Source: an uncultured Flavobacteriaceae bacterium (lineage in GTDB: Bacteria; Bacteroidota; Bacteroidia; Flavobacteriales; Flavobacteriaceae). Taken from it: a DNA stretch of 64,000 nucleotides. The notes beneath the pieces are model-generated. The model did no database searches, had not been told where the DNA came from, and saw only the letters and a list, made by a program, of their open reading frames with translations. The DNA is taken from NCBI GenBank assembly GCA_947489085.1, contig CANLCJ010000004.1, forward strand, positions 62,001-126,000, read 5' to 3'. The translations under genes were made by a program, and so were the position numbers. Positions 47,356-58,176 of this stretch are shown here, one piece after another; position 1 is the first letter of the stretch; every line of letters starts with the position of its first letter.

Positions 47356-49401
47356 TTAACTTTGCAATTCGGTTCTACCAATTAGTTTTTTAATCGTTTT
47401 CTTAAATAAATTAACCTCTACAGGTTTAGCTAAAACAGTTTCGCAACCAGCATTTAAAGCCTTCTCTATGTCTGTATCTGTGGAGTAAGCAGTATGAGCA
47501 ACAATAGTTAAGTTGGGGTGCTTATGCTTTATAATACGTGTCGCTTCATAACCATTCATTACAGGCATTCTAATGTCCATGAGTACCAAATCTATTTCGG
47601 GATGGTTATCGCACATTTCTACTCCTATTTTTCCATTCTCGGCATGTAAAATCGTAAAATCATATTCTTTCATTAAAAGTAGAATCGATTTTACCAAAAG
47701 AAAATTAATATCTGCATCTTCTACTACTAAAATAGTATAGCTATTGCTGCTAGGAACAAGTATTTGCGAAGCGCACTCTTCCTCTATAAGTTTACATGGC
47801 ACATGCACCACAAAAGTAGATCCGCTTCCTAATTTGGAGTTAAAGCTTATAGTGCCATTAAGGGCTTTAACATTCTCTTTAACTATTGTTAAACCAACCC
47901 CTAATCCTTCTATATAGTTGGTAACTTCTTCGTTTAATTTGGCAAACGATTCGAATATAATTTCTTTATGTTGATGGTCTATGCCTTTGCCATTGTCTTC
48001 TACCTTAAGTTCTAGATATTCAGAATCTAGTATATTGAAATCTACATTAACATTTCCACCATTGGATGTAAATTTAAGTGCATTATCTATAAGATTTGTA
48101 ATTATTTTTTTAATACGATTTCGATCGATAATAATTTTATCGTTTGTCGCAATTTCTGTATTAAAATTTAAATTTATATTCTTTTTCTTAGCTATAGTTT
48201 CAAAATACATTTCTATATTTTGCATTACAAATTTTAGATTTATTTCTTCGAGATTTATCTTCGCTTTATCTTCGCTAAAACTGGATATTTCTAATATGGA
48301 ATCTATTAAACCTACTAAGTACTTACCATTATTAATTATAGAATCTATATAAGTATTAGACTCTTCTTTAGTAATATCTTCCTTTTTTAAAATCTCTGAA
48401 AAGCCTAGAATACTGTTCATTGGTGTTCTAATTTCATGAGAAATGGTTCGTATAAACCGTGTTTTTACTTTATCTCCTTTTTCCACGTTTTTCATAGCTT
48501 GTTCTAGTGCCGTGGTTCTCTCCTTTATTCTTCGTTTTAACAACCTATTAAAGTAAGTGTTTCCTATAAGCGCTAAAATTAAAATTAAAATAGCGCCCAT
48601 CCAGAACCCTATTTTTTTGTAAAATGGTTTAACCTCGTCGTACAACCAATTGTTTAAAATAGTTTGTTTTTCTGCATCTGTAATACTGTTTATAGCTTTT
48701 TTCATTATTACAGACAGCTTCTTATTTTTCTTAGTTACAGAAATTACGGGACGGTAATAAAAAGGTGTTACATCTCCTATAGTTAAATTTGAAATATCTA
48801 ATTCGTGAATAAAGTTTTTAGCCACTAGTTTGGGGCCTATATAAGCATCGTAATTGCCTTTAGAAAGTTCTTGTAAACACTCTTTTTCATCTTCTAAAAC
48901 AACTATATTGGCGTTATGCAAGTTCTTGTTTAGCACCTCTAAAATGGCATAGCCTTCTGGAATTACAATATTACTTGTTGCTAAGTTCTTATTTGTTATA
49001 ACATTATGTTTTCTAGAAACAATAACATATTTAGAGCTGAAAAAGTTGCCATAAAAATCAAAAAACTTTTGCCGTTCTTCTGTTTTCGGAATATCTAAAA
49101 CAATTTCTATTTTACCACTTATGGCATCTTTATAAAGATCTGGCCATTTATCATAACTCTTTCTTTTAAATTTATAATCAATTTTTTTTTCTATAAGCTC
49201 TAAGTATTCTATAAAAACACCATCTGCCTTACCTTTTTGGTTATTAAACAAATAAGGCGGTACATAGCCATAGATAGATACGGTAAAATCGGGATTGGTT
49301 TTAAGCCATTCTTTTTCATTTTTAGTTAAAACTTGTTCCTTTTTACAAGACGTAAAGAGAACAATTAAAAGCAATAAAAACTTTAAATGGTTGGTTATCA
49401 T
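47356..49401 (-). CDS. Hybrid histidine kinase with periplasmic SBP_bac_3 sensor and C-terminal REC
   Basis: N-terminal solute-binding-like region; ISHEIRTPMNSILGFSEIL; EGLGVGLTIVKENV; LVLMDIRMPVMNGYEA. Confidence 0.92.
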   Translation of the reverse strand: MITNHLKFLLLLIVLFTSCKKEQVLTKNEKEWLKTNPDFTVSIYGYVPPYLFNNQKGKADGVFIEYLELIEKKIDYKFKRKSYDKWPDLYKDAISGKIEIVLDIPKTEERQKFFDFYGNFFSSKYVIVSRKHNVITNKNLATSNIVIPEGYAILEVLNKNLHNANIVVLEDEKECLQELSKGNYDAYIGPKLVAKNFIHELDISNLTIGDVTPFYYRPVISVTKKNKKLSVIMKKAINSITDAEKQTILNNWLYDEVKPFYKKIGFWMGAILILILALIGNTYFNRLLKRRIKERTTALEQAMKNVEKGDKVKTRFIRTISHEIRTPMNSILGFSEILKKEDITKEESNTYIDSIINNGKYLVGLIDSILEISSFSEDKAKINLEEINLKFVMQNIEMYFETIAKKKNINLNFNTEIATNDKIIIDRNRIKKIITNLIDNALKFTSNGGNVNVDFNILDSEYLELKVEDNGKGIDHQHKEIIFESFAKLNEEVTNYIEGLGVGLTIVKENVKALNGTISFNSKLGSGSTFVVHVPCKLIEEECASQILVPSSNSYTILVVEDADINFLLVKSILLLMKEYDFTILHAENGKIGVEMCDNHPEIDLVLMDIRMPVMNGYEATRIIKHKHPNLTIVAHTAYSTDTDIEKALNAGCETVLAKPVEVNLFKKTIKKLIGRTELQS

Positions 49402-49531
49402 AAGGGTTGGTATTGTTTCTAAATATACATTGTATTTTTTTTAAAACAAAAAAATCAGATTTTATATATACAGTAGTAACAATAAATTGTAATTTTATTT
49501 TGCAAATTGCGTCTTAAATTTAAAACAACTT

Positions 49532-49831
49532 ATGAAAAATAGTTTTAAGAGTTTAATCAACTCTCACCCTGTAATTTTAGTGGACTTTTTTGGAACTTGG
49601 TGTGGCCCATGCCAAGCGTTGATGCCTATTTTAAAAGATGTTAAGGCAGAATTAGGAGAACAACTTAAAATTATAAAGATAGATATCGATAAAAATCGTG
49701 AACTTGCTACGCAATACCAGGTAAGAAGTGTACCTACTATGATATTATTTAAGGATGGCACACCCAAGTGGAGGCAATCTGGAGTATTGCAAAAAAGTGC
49801 TATAATAGATGTGGTTAATACACATTCCTAA
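49532..49831 (+). CDS. Thioredoxin
   Basis: VILVDFFGTWCGPCQALMPILKDV; VRSVPTMILFKDG. Confidence 0.93.
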   Translation: MKNSFKSLINSHPVILVDFFGTWCGPCQALMPILKDVKAELGEQLKIIKIDIDKNRELATQYQVRSVPTMILFKDGTPKWRQSGVLQKSAIIDVVNTHS

Positions 49832-49885
49832 TCTTAAATAGTATCGCTTTTCTTTTAGTAAACTTTAAAAATTAATAGCTAGGTC

Positions 49886-50629
49886 TTATTTGGCTTTTGC
49901 TATTTTTCTTTTCTTGTTATATAGCGGTATTCTGTAAGACAGTGTGTAACCATAGCCTACACCAATACGCGTGCTATCGTAAGTTCTGTTAAAGCCAGGT
50001 ATATAAATATTTTCGAAATTCTCAGGCTCGGTGGATGAGACTTCTGCCTTTAACTGTACATTTAGCCCCAAGTATAGGTTTCTAAACAATTCTGCTTTTA
50101 TACCAAAGATAAGTTCCAGCCATATAGCCGTTAAATTGTCAAGTTCCAGAGATTCGTCTACAAAGTTTTGAGGTGCAAAAAATTGGTTAGTGGCAAAAAC
50201 TTGATATTCGTTTATGGTATGGGTAAATCTACTTACGCCTACTCTTGGTCCAAAGAATATAGAATTATCCATATCTAACCAGTTTTCGTATACATTATAA
50301 TCTATGCCTGCTTTAATATAGCTCCCTTCTGTTGTTGTGTTTAAAAATGAAGTTACAATGGTGCGCTCTTCCATTCCTCCTTCTAAAGCTATATATAATT
50401 TTTTTGTAAGTCGATAATCTGAAACAAACTCAATCCCTTCGTACTCATCGTCTAAAACGCTTCTCAAAATTCTTCCTGTATCGACGCCAAAACGCAGTCC
50501 ATACTTTGTTTTTAATACTATCGAGTCGTTTTCTACAGAAGTCTTTTCTTCATTTTGTGCTGTTCCTAAGCTTAGCACCATTAAAAAGCTTAGGTTAATG
50601 AAAAATTGAAAAATGCCTTTGATCTTCAT
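49886..50629 (-). CDS. DUF6048-like outer-membrane protein
   Basis: Signal peptide and barrel-like strands; partner of the DUF6452-like gene beside rlmD. Confidence 0.6.
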   Translation of the reverse strand: MKIKGIFQFFINLSFLMVLSLGTAQNEEKTSVENDSIVLKTKYGLRFGVDTGRILRSVLDDEYEGIEFVSDYRLTKKLYIALEGGMEERTIVTSFLNTTTEGSYIKAGIDYNVYENWLDMDNSIFFGPRVGVSRFTHTINEYQVFATNQFFAPQNFVDESLELDNLTAIWLELIFGIKAELFRNLYLGLNVQLKAEVSSTEPENFENIYIPGFNRTYDSTRIGVGYGYTLSYRIPLYNKKRKIAKAK

Positions 50630-51128
50630 CTTCTATAATTTGATTATCGTTTTCTGCTAATATGCTTCTAATCCACTGGTCGTCTCTAGGCTCATCTCCT
50701 AAGGTTATTGTAACGTCTGAAAATATGGTGCTAAAACCACAGGCTCTAGACACAAAACGATCTTCTCTACTATATCTCACTGTTATAGTGTCTGCATTTC
50801 CACCATTAACCACGCCATTTTCGTCTAGTGTTGTATCTATGCTTAGTATAAATTGTGTAGAGTCTACATCTGTTCTAAGCGGTAAAATAATATTGCTTGT
50901 TCTATTAGTAATCTCCATACCATCTACAAGCAATGGTCCTACATTACCAATACCTTCTATTCGTAAATTGGCAACATTTCTAATTTGAGTTCTATTGCTA
51001 ACATCGAAAGTTTCTATAACTAAACTCGCTGTGGTTTGAGTTGTATCTGCACAAATATCGTCTCGTTCGCAGTTATAAATACAAGTTAGGAATACTACAA
51101 TGCATAGTACACTTATTTTTTTCATCAT
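50595..51128 (-). CDS. DUF6452-like lipoprotein
   Basis: ISVLCIVVFLTCIYNCERDDICADTTQTTASLVIETFDV lipobox. Confidence 0.65.
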   Translation of the reverse strand: MMKKISVLCIVVFLTCIYNCERDDICADTTQTTASLVIETFDVSNRTQIRNVANLRIEGIGNVGPLLVDGMEITNRTSNIILPLRTDVDSTQFILSIDTTLDENGVVNGGNADTITVRYSREDRFVSRACGFSTIFSDVTITLGDEPRDDQWIRSILAENDNQIIEDEDQRHFSIFH

Positions 51129-51145
51129 TTTTATTTTAGATATTG

Positions 51146-52561
51146 CTATCTCTTTTCTAGTAATACTACGCTTTCTACGTGAAATGTTTGTGGAAACATA
51201 TCTACAGCTTGTACTTTGGTTACTTTATACATCTCGTCCATTAATGCCAGATCTCTGGCTTGGGTTGCACTGTTGCAACTTACGTAAACTATTTTAGAAG
51301 CTGCAATTTTTAACAATTGTGCTACCACGTCTTTATGCATACCATCTCTTGGTGGATCTGTAATAACAACATCTGGTTGTCCATGTTTTGCTATAAACGC
51401 ATCGTTAAAAACATGCTTCATATCACCCACATAAAAATCAACGTTATTTATAGCATTTAATTGTGCATTTTCTTTTGCGGCTAATATGGCATCTGGAACC
51501 GATTCTACACCTACTACTTTTTTTGCTTTCTTAGATACGAATTGTGCTATAGTACCTGTTCCTGTATATAAATCGTAAACCAACTCTGTTCCATTTAAAC
51601 CTGCAAAGTCTCTGGTAATTTTATAAAGTTCGTAGGCTTGCTTTGAATTTGTTTGGTAAAAGGATTTTGCATTAATTTTAAAGTGCAGGCCTTCCATTTC
51701 CTCGAAAATATGATCTTTACCGCTGTAGCAAATTACATCTTGATCGTATATAGTATCATTTCCTTTCCCGTTGATAACGTATTGTAATGAAGTTACTTCT
51801 GGAAATGTTTCTTTTATATAGTCTAAAAGTAATTGTCGTTTAGCTGCATCTTCTTTAAAAAATTGAACGACAACCATAACATCTCCTGTTGTAGCTGTAC
51901 GAATCATTAATGTTCTTAAAAAACCTGTTTGATTTCTGGTATTAAAAAACTCTAGATTATTAGTAACAGCAAACGATCTTACAGCATTTCTAATAGCGTT
52001 AGAAGGATCGCGTTGCAAGTGGCATTGGTCTATGTTTAATATTTTATCCCACATGCCTGGTATATGAAACCCTAAAGCATTTCTATCTCCTAATTCTTCA
52101 TCAGATTGAATTTCCTCTAGTGTTAGCCAACGGCTATCACTAAAAGAAAATTCCATTTTATTACGATAAAAGTATTGGGTTTTAGATCCGGATATTGGTG
52201 TAACTTCTGGCAATTCTATGTGCCCTATTCTAGTGAGGTTATTTACAACTTCTTTTTCTTTGTAATACAGTTGGTGCTCGTAGCCCATATTTTGCCATTT
52301 GCACCCGCCACAGGTTCCAAAATATGCACATTCTGGTTCTGTACGCTTATCAGATCGTTTATGAAAATTGATGGCTTTACCTTCGTAATACGCTTTTCTT
52401 TTTTTAAAAGTTTGTACGTCTACAACATCTCCCGGAACGGCATTAGATAAAAAAACGACTTTCCCTTCTGGTGTTTTTGCTATAGTTTTTCCTTTGGCGC
52501 CTGCATCGACAACCTCTAAACTTTCGAAAACTTTATTTCTTGATTTTTTCCTTCTAGACAT
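51146..52561 (-). CDS. rlmD: 23S rRNA (uracil-5-)-methyltransferase
   Basis: TRAM region; CAYFGTCGGCKWQNMGYEHQL; YDLYTGTGTIAQF; VITDPPRDGMHKDV; YVSCNSATQARDL. Confidence 0.95.
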   Translation of the reverse strand: MSRRKKSRNKVFESLEVVDAGAKGKTIAKTPEGKVVFLSNAVPGDVVDVQTFKKRKAYYEGKAINFHKRSDKRTEPECAYFGTCGGCKWQNMGYEHQLYYKEKEVVNNLTRIGHIELPEVTPISGSKTQYFYRNKMEFSFSDSRWLTLEEIQSDEELGDRNALGFHIPGMWDKILNIDQCHLQRDPSNAIRNAVRSFAVTNNLEFFNTRNQTGFLRTLMIRTATTGDVMVVVQFFKEDAAKRQLLLDYIKETFPEVTSLQYVINGKGNDTIYDQDVICYSGKDHIFEEMEGLHFKINAKSFYQTNSKQAYELYKITRDFAGLNGTELVYDLYTGTGTIAQFVSKKAKKVVGVESVPDAILAAKENAQLNAINNVDFYVGDMKHVFNDAFIAKHGQPDVVITDPPRDGMHKDVVAQLLKIAASKIVYVSCNSATQARDLALMDEMYKVTKVQAVDMFPQTFHVESVVLLEKR

Positions 52562-52621
52562 GTTGCAAAAATAACAATAGCTTTAGATATAAAAATTTTT
52601 ATTAATAAATTCTTTTAAAAC

Positions 52622-52652
52622 AAAAAAGCTGCCCAAAAGGACAGCTTTTTTG
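52622..52652 (-). terminator. Rho-independent terminator
   Basis: AAAAAAGCTGCCCAAAAGGACAGCTTTTTT hairpin downstream of the minus-strand channel gene. Confidence 0.8.
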
Positions 52653-52669
52653 GTGCTTTTTAGCTAAAG

Positions 52670-53839
52670 TTATTCTTTATTAAACTTTTCTAATATTTTT
52701 TCCATTTGCTTACCTGCTGCTGCTCTACCACCAAGGCCAAACGATAATATAATAGTTAAGGCTACCGTTCCTAAAGATATACCAAATGCTAAATTAATGA
52801 TGTTATCTGCTATACCCATTGCTCCTAAACCTATAGCTAAAAATATAGCAATAATTGCTATTCTAATAATTGAGGTTACAAAAGGATTCGATTTGCTTTT
52901 AGAAAAACCGTTGGCTGCTACGTTAGATAGCCAATTGCCTACCATTAATATGGCTAAACCAAATAAAATTTTACCAGAATAATTCGTTACTGTTTCTAAT
53001 ATTTCCGATAAATGTAAAAAATCAAGCTTTTCTACTGCTGTAGTTAATCCAAATAATACAATAAAATAGTAAACGATATTGCTAATTAATTTCACAATAT
53101 TAGTATTGCCCAAAATTGCGTTTAATCCCATTTTTTCTGCAATGTTATTTAATTGCATACTACTTAACAGGTCTTTGATAAGTTCGCTTAAAAAACGCCC
53201 TCCAACTACAAATACTACTAAAATTAAAGTAGCTAAAATTACTTTTGGTATCGCTGAGAAAAATTCGTTTAGCATATCTGTTGCTGGCCCAGAAATCGCT
53301 TCCATATTTAGGATATTAAAAGCTGCTATTAGTAAAGGTATAAATATGAATATAAATACAATTTTTTTTACTATTTTAATAAAATCTATGTGTTCGGGTA
53401 ATTTTAATTTAGGTATTATTTTTTGAATTGAGTCTCCAGACAGCTCGACAAATTCTGCCACTATAGTTGCTAACATATACCCTATGTAACATACCAACCC
53501 AGCACCAATTATATTTGGTATAAAACTAGTAAAGTCTCCCAACATGGCTTTTAAAGGATCTAAAACGTTACTCATACCTAATTTATCAAGAGCCAACATA
53601 AATACAAATATCATCACCAAAAAGTAAACGAGCTTGCTTATAAAGTTAGATAAACTTATATCTGAACTTTTTAGCCTGTCGTCTACGCCTGATTTTTTGA
53701 TTAATTTTACTGTTACTCGTTTTAAAAACCCTGCAATAAACCATCCAATTATAATAATTAGTAATGCTGCTAAGGCACTTGATAGTTTAGAACCTAGAGT
53801 TGTGCTTAGGTTTTCTAACATTTTAGATAGGTATTCCAT
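52670..53839 (-). CDS. Mechanosensitive channel-related membrane protein with repeated conserved TM helices
   Basis: IIIIGWFIAGFLKRVTVKLIKKSGVDDRL; repeats of NFISKLVYFLVMIF / KLISNIVYYFIVLF. Confidence 0.8.
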   Translation of the reverse strand: MEYLSKMLENLSTTLGSKLSSALAALLIIIIGWFIAGFLKRVTVKLIKKSGVDDRLKSSDISLSNFISKLVYFLVMIFVFMLALDKLGMSNVLDPLKAMLGDFTSFIPNIIGAGLVCYIGYMLATIVAEFVELSGDSIQKIIPKLKLPEHIDFIKIVKKIVFIFIFIPLLIAAFNILNMEAISGPATDMLNEFFSAIPKVILATLILVVFVVGGRFLSELIKDLLSSMQLNNIAEKMGLNAILGNTNIVKLISNIVYYFIVLFGLTTAVEKLDFLHLSEILETVTNYSGKILFGLAILMVGNWLSNVAANGFSKSKSNPFVTSIIRIAIIAIFLAIGLGAMGIADNIINLAFGISLGTVALTIILSFGLGGRAAAGKQMEKILEKFNKE

Positions 53840-54051
53840 TTTTATAAGATTTAATTAGTTATTCTATAATGTTAAGACACAGCATTAATTTAAAGGACAC
53901 ATTTATTTTATTGTTATTATAAATCTTATCTAAAAAAACATATTGTTCTGTTTACAATTACGGCAGGATTTTCTTTTTTTAAACGCAAAGATCAATAATA
54001 CCAAACCTTAAAATTAACCTAGTCCTTGGAAAGCCTAAATAGACGCATAAA

Positions 54052-54083
54052 AAAACCAGAGCTATTAAACTCTGGCTTTATCT
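54052..54083 (-). terminator. Rho-independent terminator
   Basis: AAACCAGAG-CTATTAAA-CTCTGGCTTT hairpin downstream of the TPR gene. Confidence 0.75.
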
Positions 54084-54108
54084 TATATTTATTTGAAGTT
54101 TTCTTTTT

Positions 54109-55356
54109 TTATTGAGCTGCTTTAATTGCTTCTACTTTAGCTTCCATTTCATTTTTCTTAGCTGTTTCATTCAATGCGCCATAAATATTCATAAGCGTGG
54201 TAGCTGCACTAAGGCTTTTAGGATTTACAGATAAAGCTTGTTCAAAGTAAGGAATTGCTTTACCATACAATCCTTTACGCTTAGCTAACAATTCGTCGTA
54301 ACGTTTGTTGTCTGCAGCACTATTACCCAAACTGTTTATTTCCTCTAAAATTGCTGGTTCAGCTTTTAAGATAACGATTCCTAAATTAATATAAGCTGCC
54401 TCATTTTTAGGATCTAACTCTATAGCTTTTTTGTAATAATTTTCAGCTTCGTCATACTCTTTTAAGTCTGTAGATGCTATTCCTAAATTGTAGAAAAGCT
54501 CTGAGTTGTTAGGATCTTGATCTATAGCTTCTTTTAAAACTTTCTTATAATTGTCTGTATCTCCTGTTTTTAAGTAAATATTAGCTTCTGCTAATATCAG
54601 ACTAAAATCTTCAGGACTTATTGCTCTCGCATCTCTAATGGCTTCTATCGCTTTTTCTGTATTGCCTTTGTTGGTGTAAATTAAGGCCACTTTCTTTACA
54701 ATATCTGCACGTACCGATTCTGATTTTTCTTGTGTAGGTTTTTTATGCGTATTCCTTGCAACAGCTCTGTTTCTAGATTTTTTATTAGCAAATAAAACTT
54801 TTAAACCTGTTGCTATATCCTCAGCATAATAAGATGTTTTGATACCCGTATACCCTAAATCTTTTAAATCGACATAAAGCTTTAAAGCGCGATCGTAATC
54901 TGGAACATTTATAGCTGAAGACGCAGCATAATATAAGTAAGATGTATCTTTTTTCTTTAAGTCGTAAGCTCTTTCAAACTGTAATGACGCTATAGCAAAC
55001 TCTTTATCTTCGAAAGACTTGTTGCCTTTAGCCAGTAAAGTACCCAACATTTCTGTTTTAAAAGCATCAACTTGTTCTTTATATACCTTTCGAGATCTAT
55101 TTAAAAGGTTTGCGCCTTTTTTTAATTCTTTATCATTACCTGCTCCGTTGGCATATAGCGCTAAACCTTTTATATAGTTGTATTTTGCTTTCAAATTATC
55201 ATCTAAATCTCCAAATTTAATTGGAGCCAAGATTTTTTTAGCATCAGCAAAGTTTGCACTTTTTACAGCCTTTTCTGCTGCTTTAAGCTCTTTCTTTTGG
55301 GCAAAAGAGAGCATACTTAGGGATATTGCAATAGCTGCTATTAACTGTTTTTTCAT
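54109..55356 (-). CDS. TPR-repeat protein
   Basis: NSELFYNLGIASTDLKEYDEAENYYKKAIELDPKNEAAYINLG. Confidence 0.9.
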   Translation of the reverse strand: MKKQLIAAIAISLSMLSFAQKKELKAAEKAVKSANFADAKKILAPIKFGDLDDNLKAKYNYIKGLALYANGAGNDKELKKGANLLNRSRKVYKEQVDAFKTEMLGTLLAKGNKSFEDKEFAIASLQFERAYDLKKKDTSYLYYAASSAINVPDYDRALKLYVDLKDLGYTGIKTSYYAEDIATGLKVLFANKKSRNRAVARNTHKKPTQEKSESVRADIVKKVALIYTNKGNTEKAIEAIRDARAISPEDFSLILAEANIYLKTGDTDNYKKVLKEAIDQDPNNSELFYNLGIASTDLKEYDEAENYYKKAIELDPKNEAAYINLGIVILKAEPAILEEINSLGNSAADNKRYDELLAKRKGLYGKAIPYFEQALSVNPKSLSAATTLMNIYGALNETAKKNEMEAKVEAIKAAQ

Positions 55357-55365
55357 TTTCTATTG

Positions 55366-57909
55366 TTATTCGTTATTGTTATCATTGGTTGTATTATCAA
55401 CACCTGTGCCATCTTCGGTTTTCGATTCATTTTCAATTATTTCTCCTTCTTCTATAACGTCTACATCATCCTCATCATGCATTACCTTAGCTACAGCAGC
55501 AATAGAATCGTTACCCTTTAAATTTATAAGTTTTACACCTTGTGTGGCCCTACCCATTACACGTAAATCCTCAACGGCCAATCGAATGGCCACACCAGAT
55601 TTATTAATAATCATTAAATCATCGTTATCGGTAACATTCTTTATAGATACTAAACCTCCTGTTTTGTCTGATATTGATATGGTTTTAACACCTTTACCTC
55701 CCCTATTTGTAATTCTGTAATCGTCTAAGCTAGAACGCTTACCATAACCATTTTCGGAAACCACAAGTATGTTACTTTCCATATCATCTACCGCTACCAT
55801 ACCAATAACCTCATCGCTATCATGTGCTAAAGTTATTCCTCTAACCCCAGATGCATTTCTTCCCATAGGGCGTGTTTTGGCTTCTTCAAATCGTATAGCT
55901 TTACCAGATTTAAGCGCTAACATTACTTGACTTTCTCCTGTAGTTAATTTAGCTTCTAGCAACTCATCATCCTCTTTAATTGTAATGGCATTAATACCAT
56001 TAGTTCTTGGTCTGGAATACTGCTCTAAAGCCGTTTTCTTTACTTGCCCTTTTTTAGTGGCCATAATTACATAATGTTTGTTTATGTAATCTTCATCTTT
56101 AAGATCCTGTGTACATATAAATGCCATAACCTTATCATCTTGCTCGATGTTTATAAGATTTTGTATCGCCCTTCCTTTAGATGTTTTAGCGCCTTCTGGA
56201 ATTTCGTATACACGCATCCAAAAACATTTTCCTTTTTGGGTAAAGAATAGCATGTATTGGTGATTGGTACCTACAAATAGATGTTCTAAGAAATCTTCGT
56301 TTCTGGTTTTAGATGCTTTTTGCCCTACACCTCCTCTATTTTGTGTTTTGTATTCTGTTAAGGATGTGCGCTTAATGTACCCTGCATGAGATATGGTAAT
56401 TACAACTTTCTCATTAGGTATCATGTCTTCAATACTTAAATCGCCTCCTGCATATTCTATAGTAGAACGTCTTTCATCTCCGTATTTATCTCGAATTACT
56501 ACCAATTCTTCTTTGATAATATTCATTCTACGGTCTTTATGCTCTAGGATGTCTTTTAGATCTGCTATTGTTTTAATAATCTCGTCGTATTCTGCACGTA
56601 ACTTGTCTTGTTCTAGACCTGTTAACTGGCGTAAACGCATTTCTACAATAGCTCTGGCTTGTATTTCAGACAATTCAAAGCGCTTTATCAAGCTTTCACG
56701 TGCCTGATCTGCATTAGATGATGCTCTAATAATTTTAATGACCTCATCAATATTATCTGATGCTATAATTAAACCTTCTAAAATATGAGCGCGTTCTTCT
56801 GCTTTTCTAAGCTCGTAAGTTGTTCTTCTAACTACAACTTCATGTCTATGCTCTACAAAATAATGTATTAAATCTTTTAAGTTTAATAATTGAGGCCTGC
56901 CATTAACAAGCGCTATATTATTTACACTAAATGAAGATTGTAAAGCAGTATACTTGTACAATTTGTTAAGTACGATATTAGGAATGGCATCTCGTTTTAA
57001 AACGTACACAATACGCATCCCTTTTCTATCAGATTCGTCACGAATTGTAGAAATACCTTCTAATTTCTTTTCATTGACTAAGTCGGCAGTTTTTTTAATC
57101 ATTTCTGCCTTATTGACCTGGTAAGGAATCTCATTTACAATAATGCATTCACGACCATTTACCTCTTCAATATTAGCCTTTCCACGAAGTACAATACGTC
57201 CTCTACCTGTTAAAAAAGCATCTTTAACGCCGTCGTAACCATATATGGTACCCCCAGTAGGGAAATCTGGTGCTTTAACGTGAGTCATCAACTCTTCTAC
57301 ATCAATATCTGTATTGTCTATATACGCTATAGTACCGTTAACCACTTCGGTTAAATTATGCGGGGGCATATTGGTAGCCATACCAACGGCAATACCAGAA
57401 GCACCATTAACTAAAAGGCCTGGTATACGCGTAGGTAAAACTGTGGGTTCCTGAAGTGTATCGTCAAAATTTAATTTATGGTCTACGGTTTCCTTATCTA
57501 TGTCGGCAAGCATTTCTTCAGAAATTTTTTGCATTCTAGCCTCTGTATAACGCATCGCTGCTGGGCTATCGCCATCTATAGAACCAAAATTCCCTTGACC
57601 ATCTACTAACATGTAACGCAAACTCCAATCTTGAGCCATACGCACCATTGCATCATAAACCGATGTATCGCCGTGTGGGTGATACTTTCCTAAAACCTCA
57701 CCTACTATCCTTGCAGATTTTTTGTGAGCCGAATTCGCTCTAACACCCAATTCATGCATACCATATAATACACGTCTGTGTACAGGTTTTAAACCATCTC
57801 TAACGTCTGGTAATGCACGAGAAACAATTACTGACATTGAATAATCAATGTAAGCAGATTTCATTTCATCTTCAATATTAATAGGTATCAGCTTTTCTCC
57901 TTCTGCCAT
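55366..57909 (-). CDS. gyrA: DNA gyrase subunit A
   Basis: [50 protein letters not shown]. Confidence 0.98.
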   Translation of the reverse strand: MAEGEKLIPINIEDEMKSAYIDYSMSVIVSRALPDVRDGLKPVHRRVLYGMHELGVRANSAHKKSARIVGEVLGKYHPHGDTSVYDAMVRMAQDWSLRYMLVDGQGNFGSIDGDSPAAMRYTEARMQKISEEMLADIDKETVDHKLNFDDTLQEPTVLPTRIPGLLVNGASGIAVGMATNMPPHNLTEVVNGTIAYIDNTDIDVEELMTHVKAPDFPTGGTIYGYDGVKDAFLTGRGRIVLRGKANIEEVNGRECIIVNEIPYQVNKAEMIKKTADLVNEKKLEGISTIRDESDRKGMRIVYVLKRDAIPNIVLNKLYKYTALQSSFSVNNIALVNGRPQLLNLKDLIHYFVEHRHEVVVRRTTYELRKAEERAHILEGLIIASDNIDEVIKIIRASSNADQARESLIKRFELSEIQARAIVEMRLRQLTGLEQDKLRAEYDEIIKTIADLKDILEHKDRRMNIIKEELVVIRDKYGDERRSTIEYAGGDLSIEDMIPNEKVVITISHAGYIKRTSLTEYKTQNRGGVGQKASKTRNEDFLEHLFVGTNHQYMLFFTQKGKCFWMRVYEIPEGAKTSKGRAIQNLINIEQDDKVMAFICTQDLKDEDYINKHYVIMATKKGQVKKTALEQYSRPRTNGINAITIKEDDELLEAKLTTGESQVMLALKSGKAIRFEEAKTRPMGRNASGVRGITLAHDSDEVIGMVAVDDMESNILVVSENGYGKRSSLDDYRITNRGGKGVKTISISDKTGGLVSIKNVTDNDDLMIINKSGVAIRLAVEDLRVMGRATQGVKLINLKGNDSIAAVAKVMHDEDDVDVIEEGEIIENESKTEDGTGVDNTTNDNNNE

Positions 57910-58176
57910 ATTTAAATATATATTTTAGTTAGTTTCTCTAAATTTCAAAACACGCTAATATACGACTTTCGATAGCTGTAATTGTGCGTGTTTTTCGTGT
58001 TTTTAGAACAATTTATTAACAATTTTTAGCCCTACTTTAGTTAATAAGTATACAATACCGCATTTTGATTTTCTATTTTTTTTTCCTCAATTAGCATAAC
58101 TATTACATTTTAGGGTATAGTTTTTGCTCTTCGTAAAATGTTTTAGTATTTTTAATGCAGAAAGGAAAAGAACAAT

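Noticed and set aside
47356-49401. SBP_bac_3 hybrid kinase as part of the NO/glycan system
   Set aside because: Located 20 kb away among housekeeping genes; BvgS-like hybrid kinases are common, so no link is supported.
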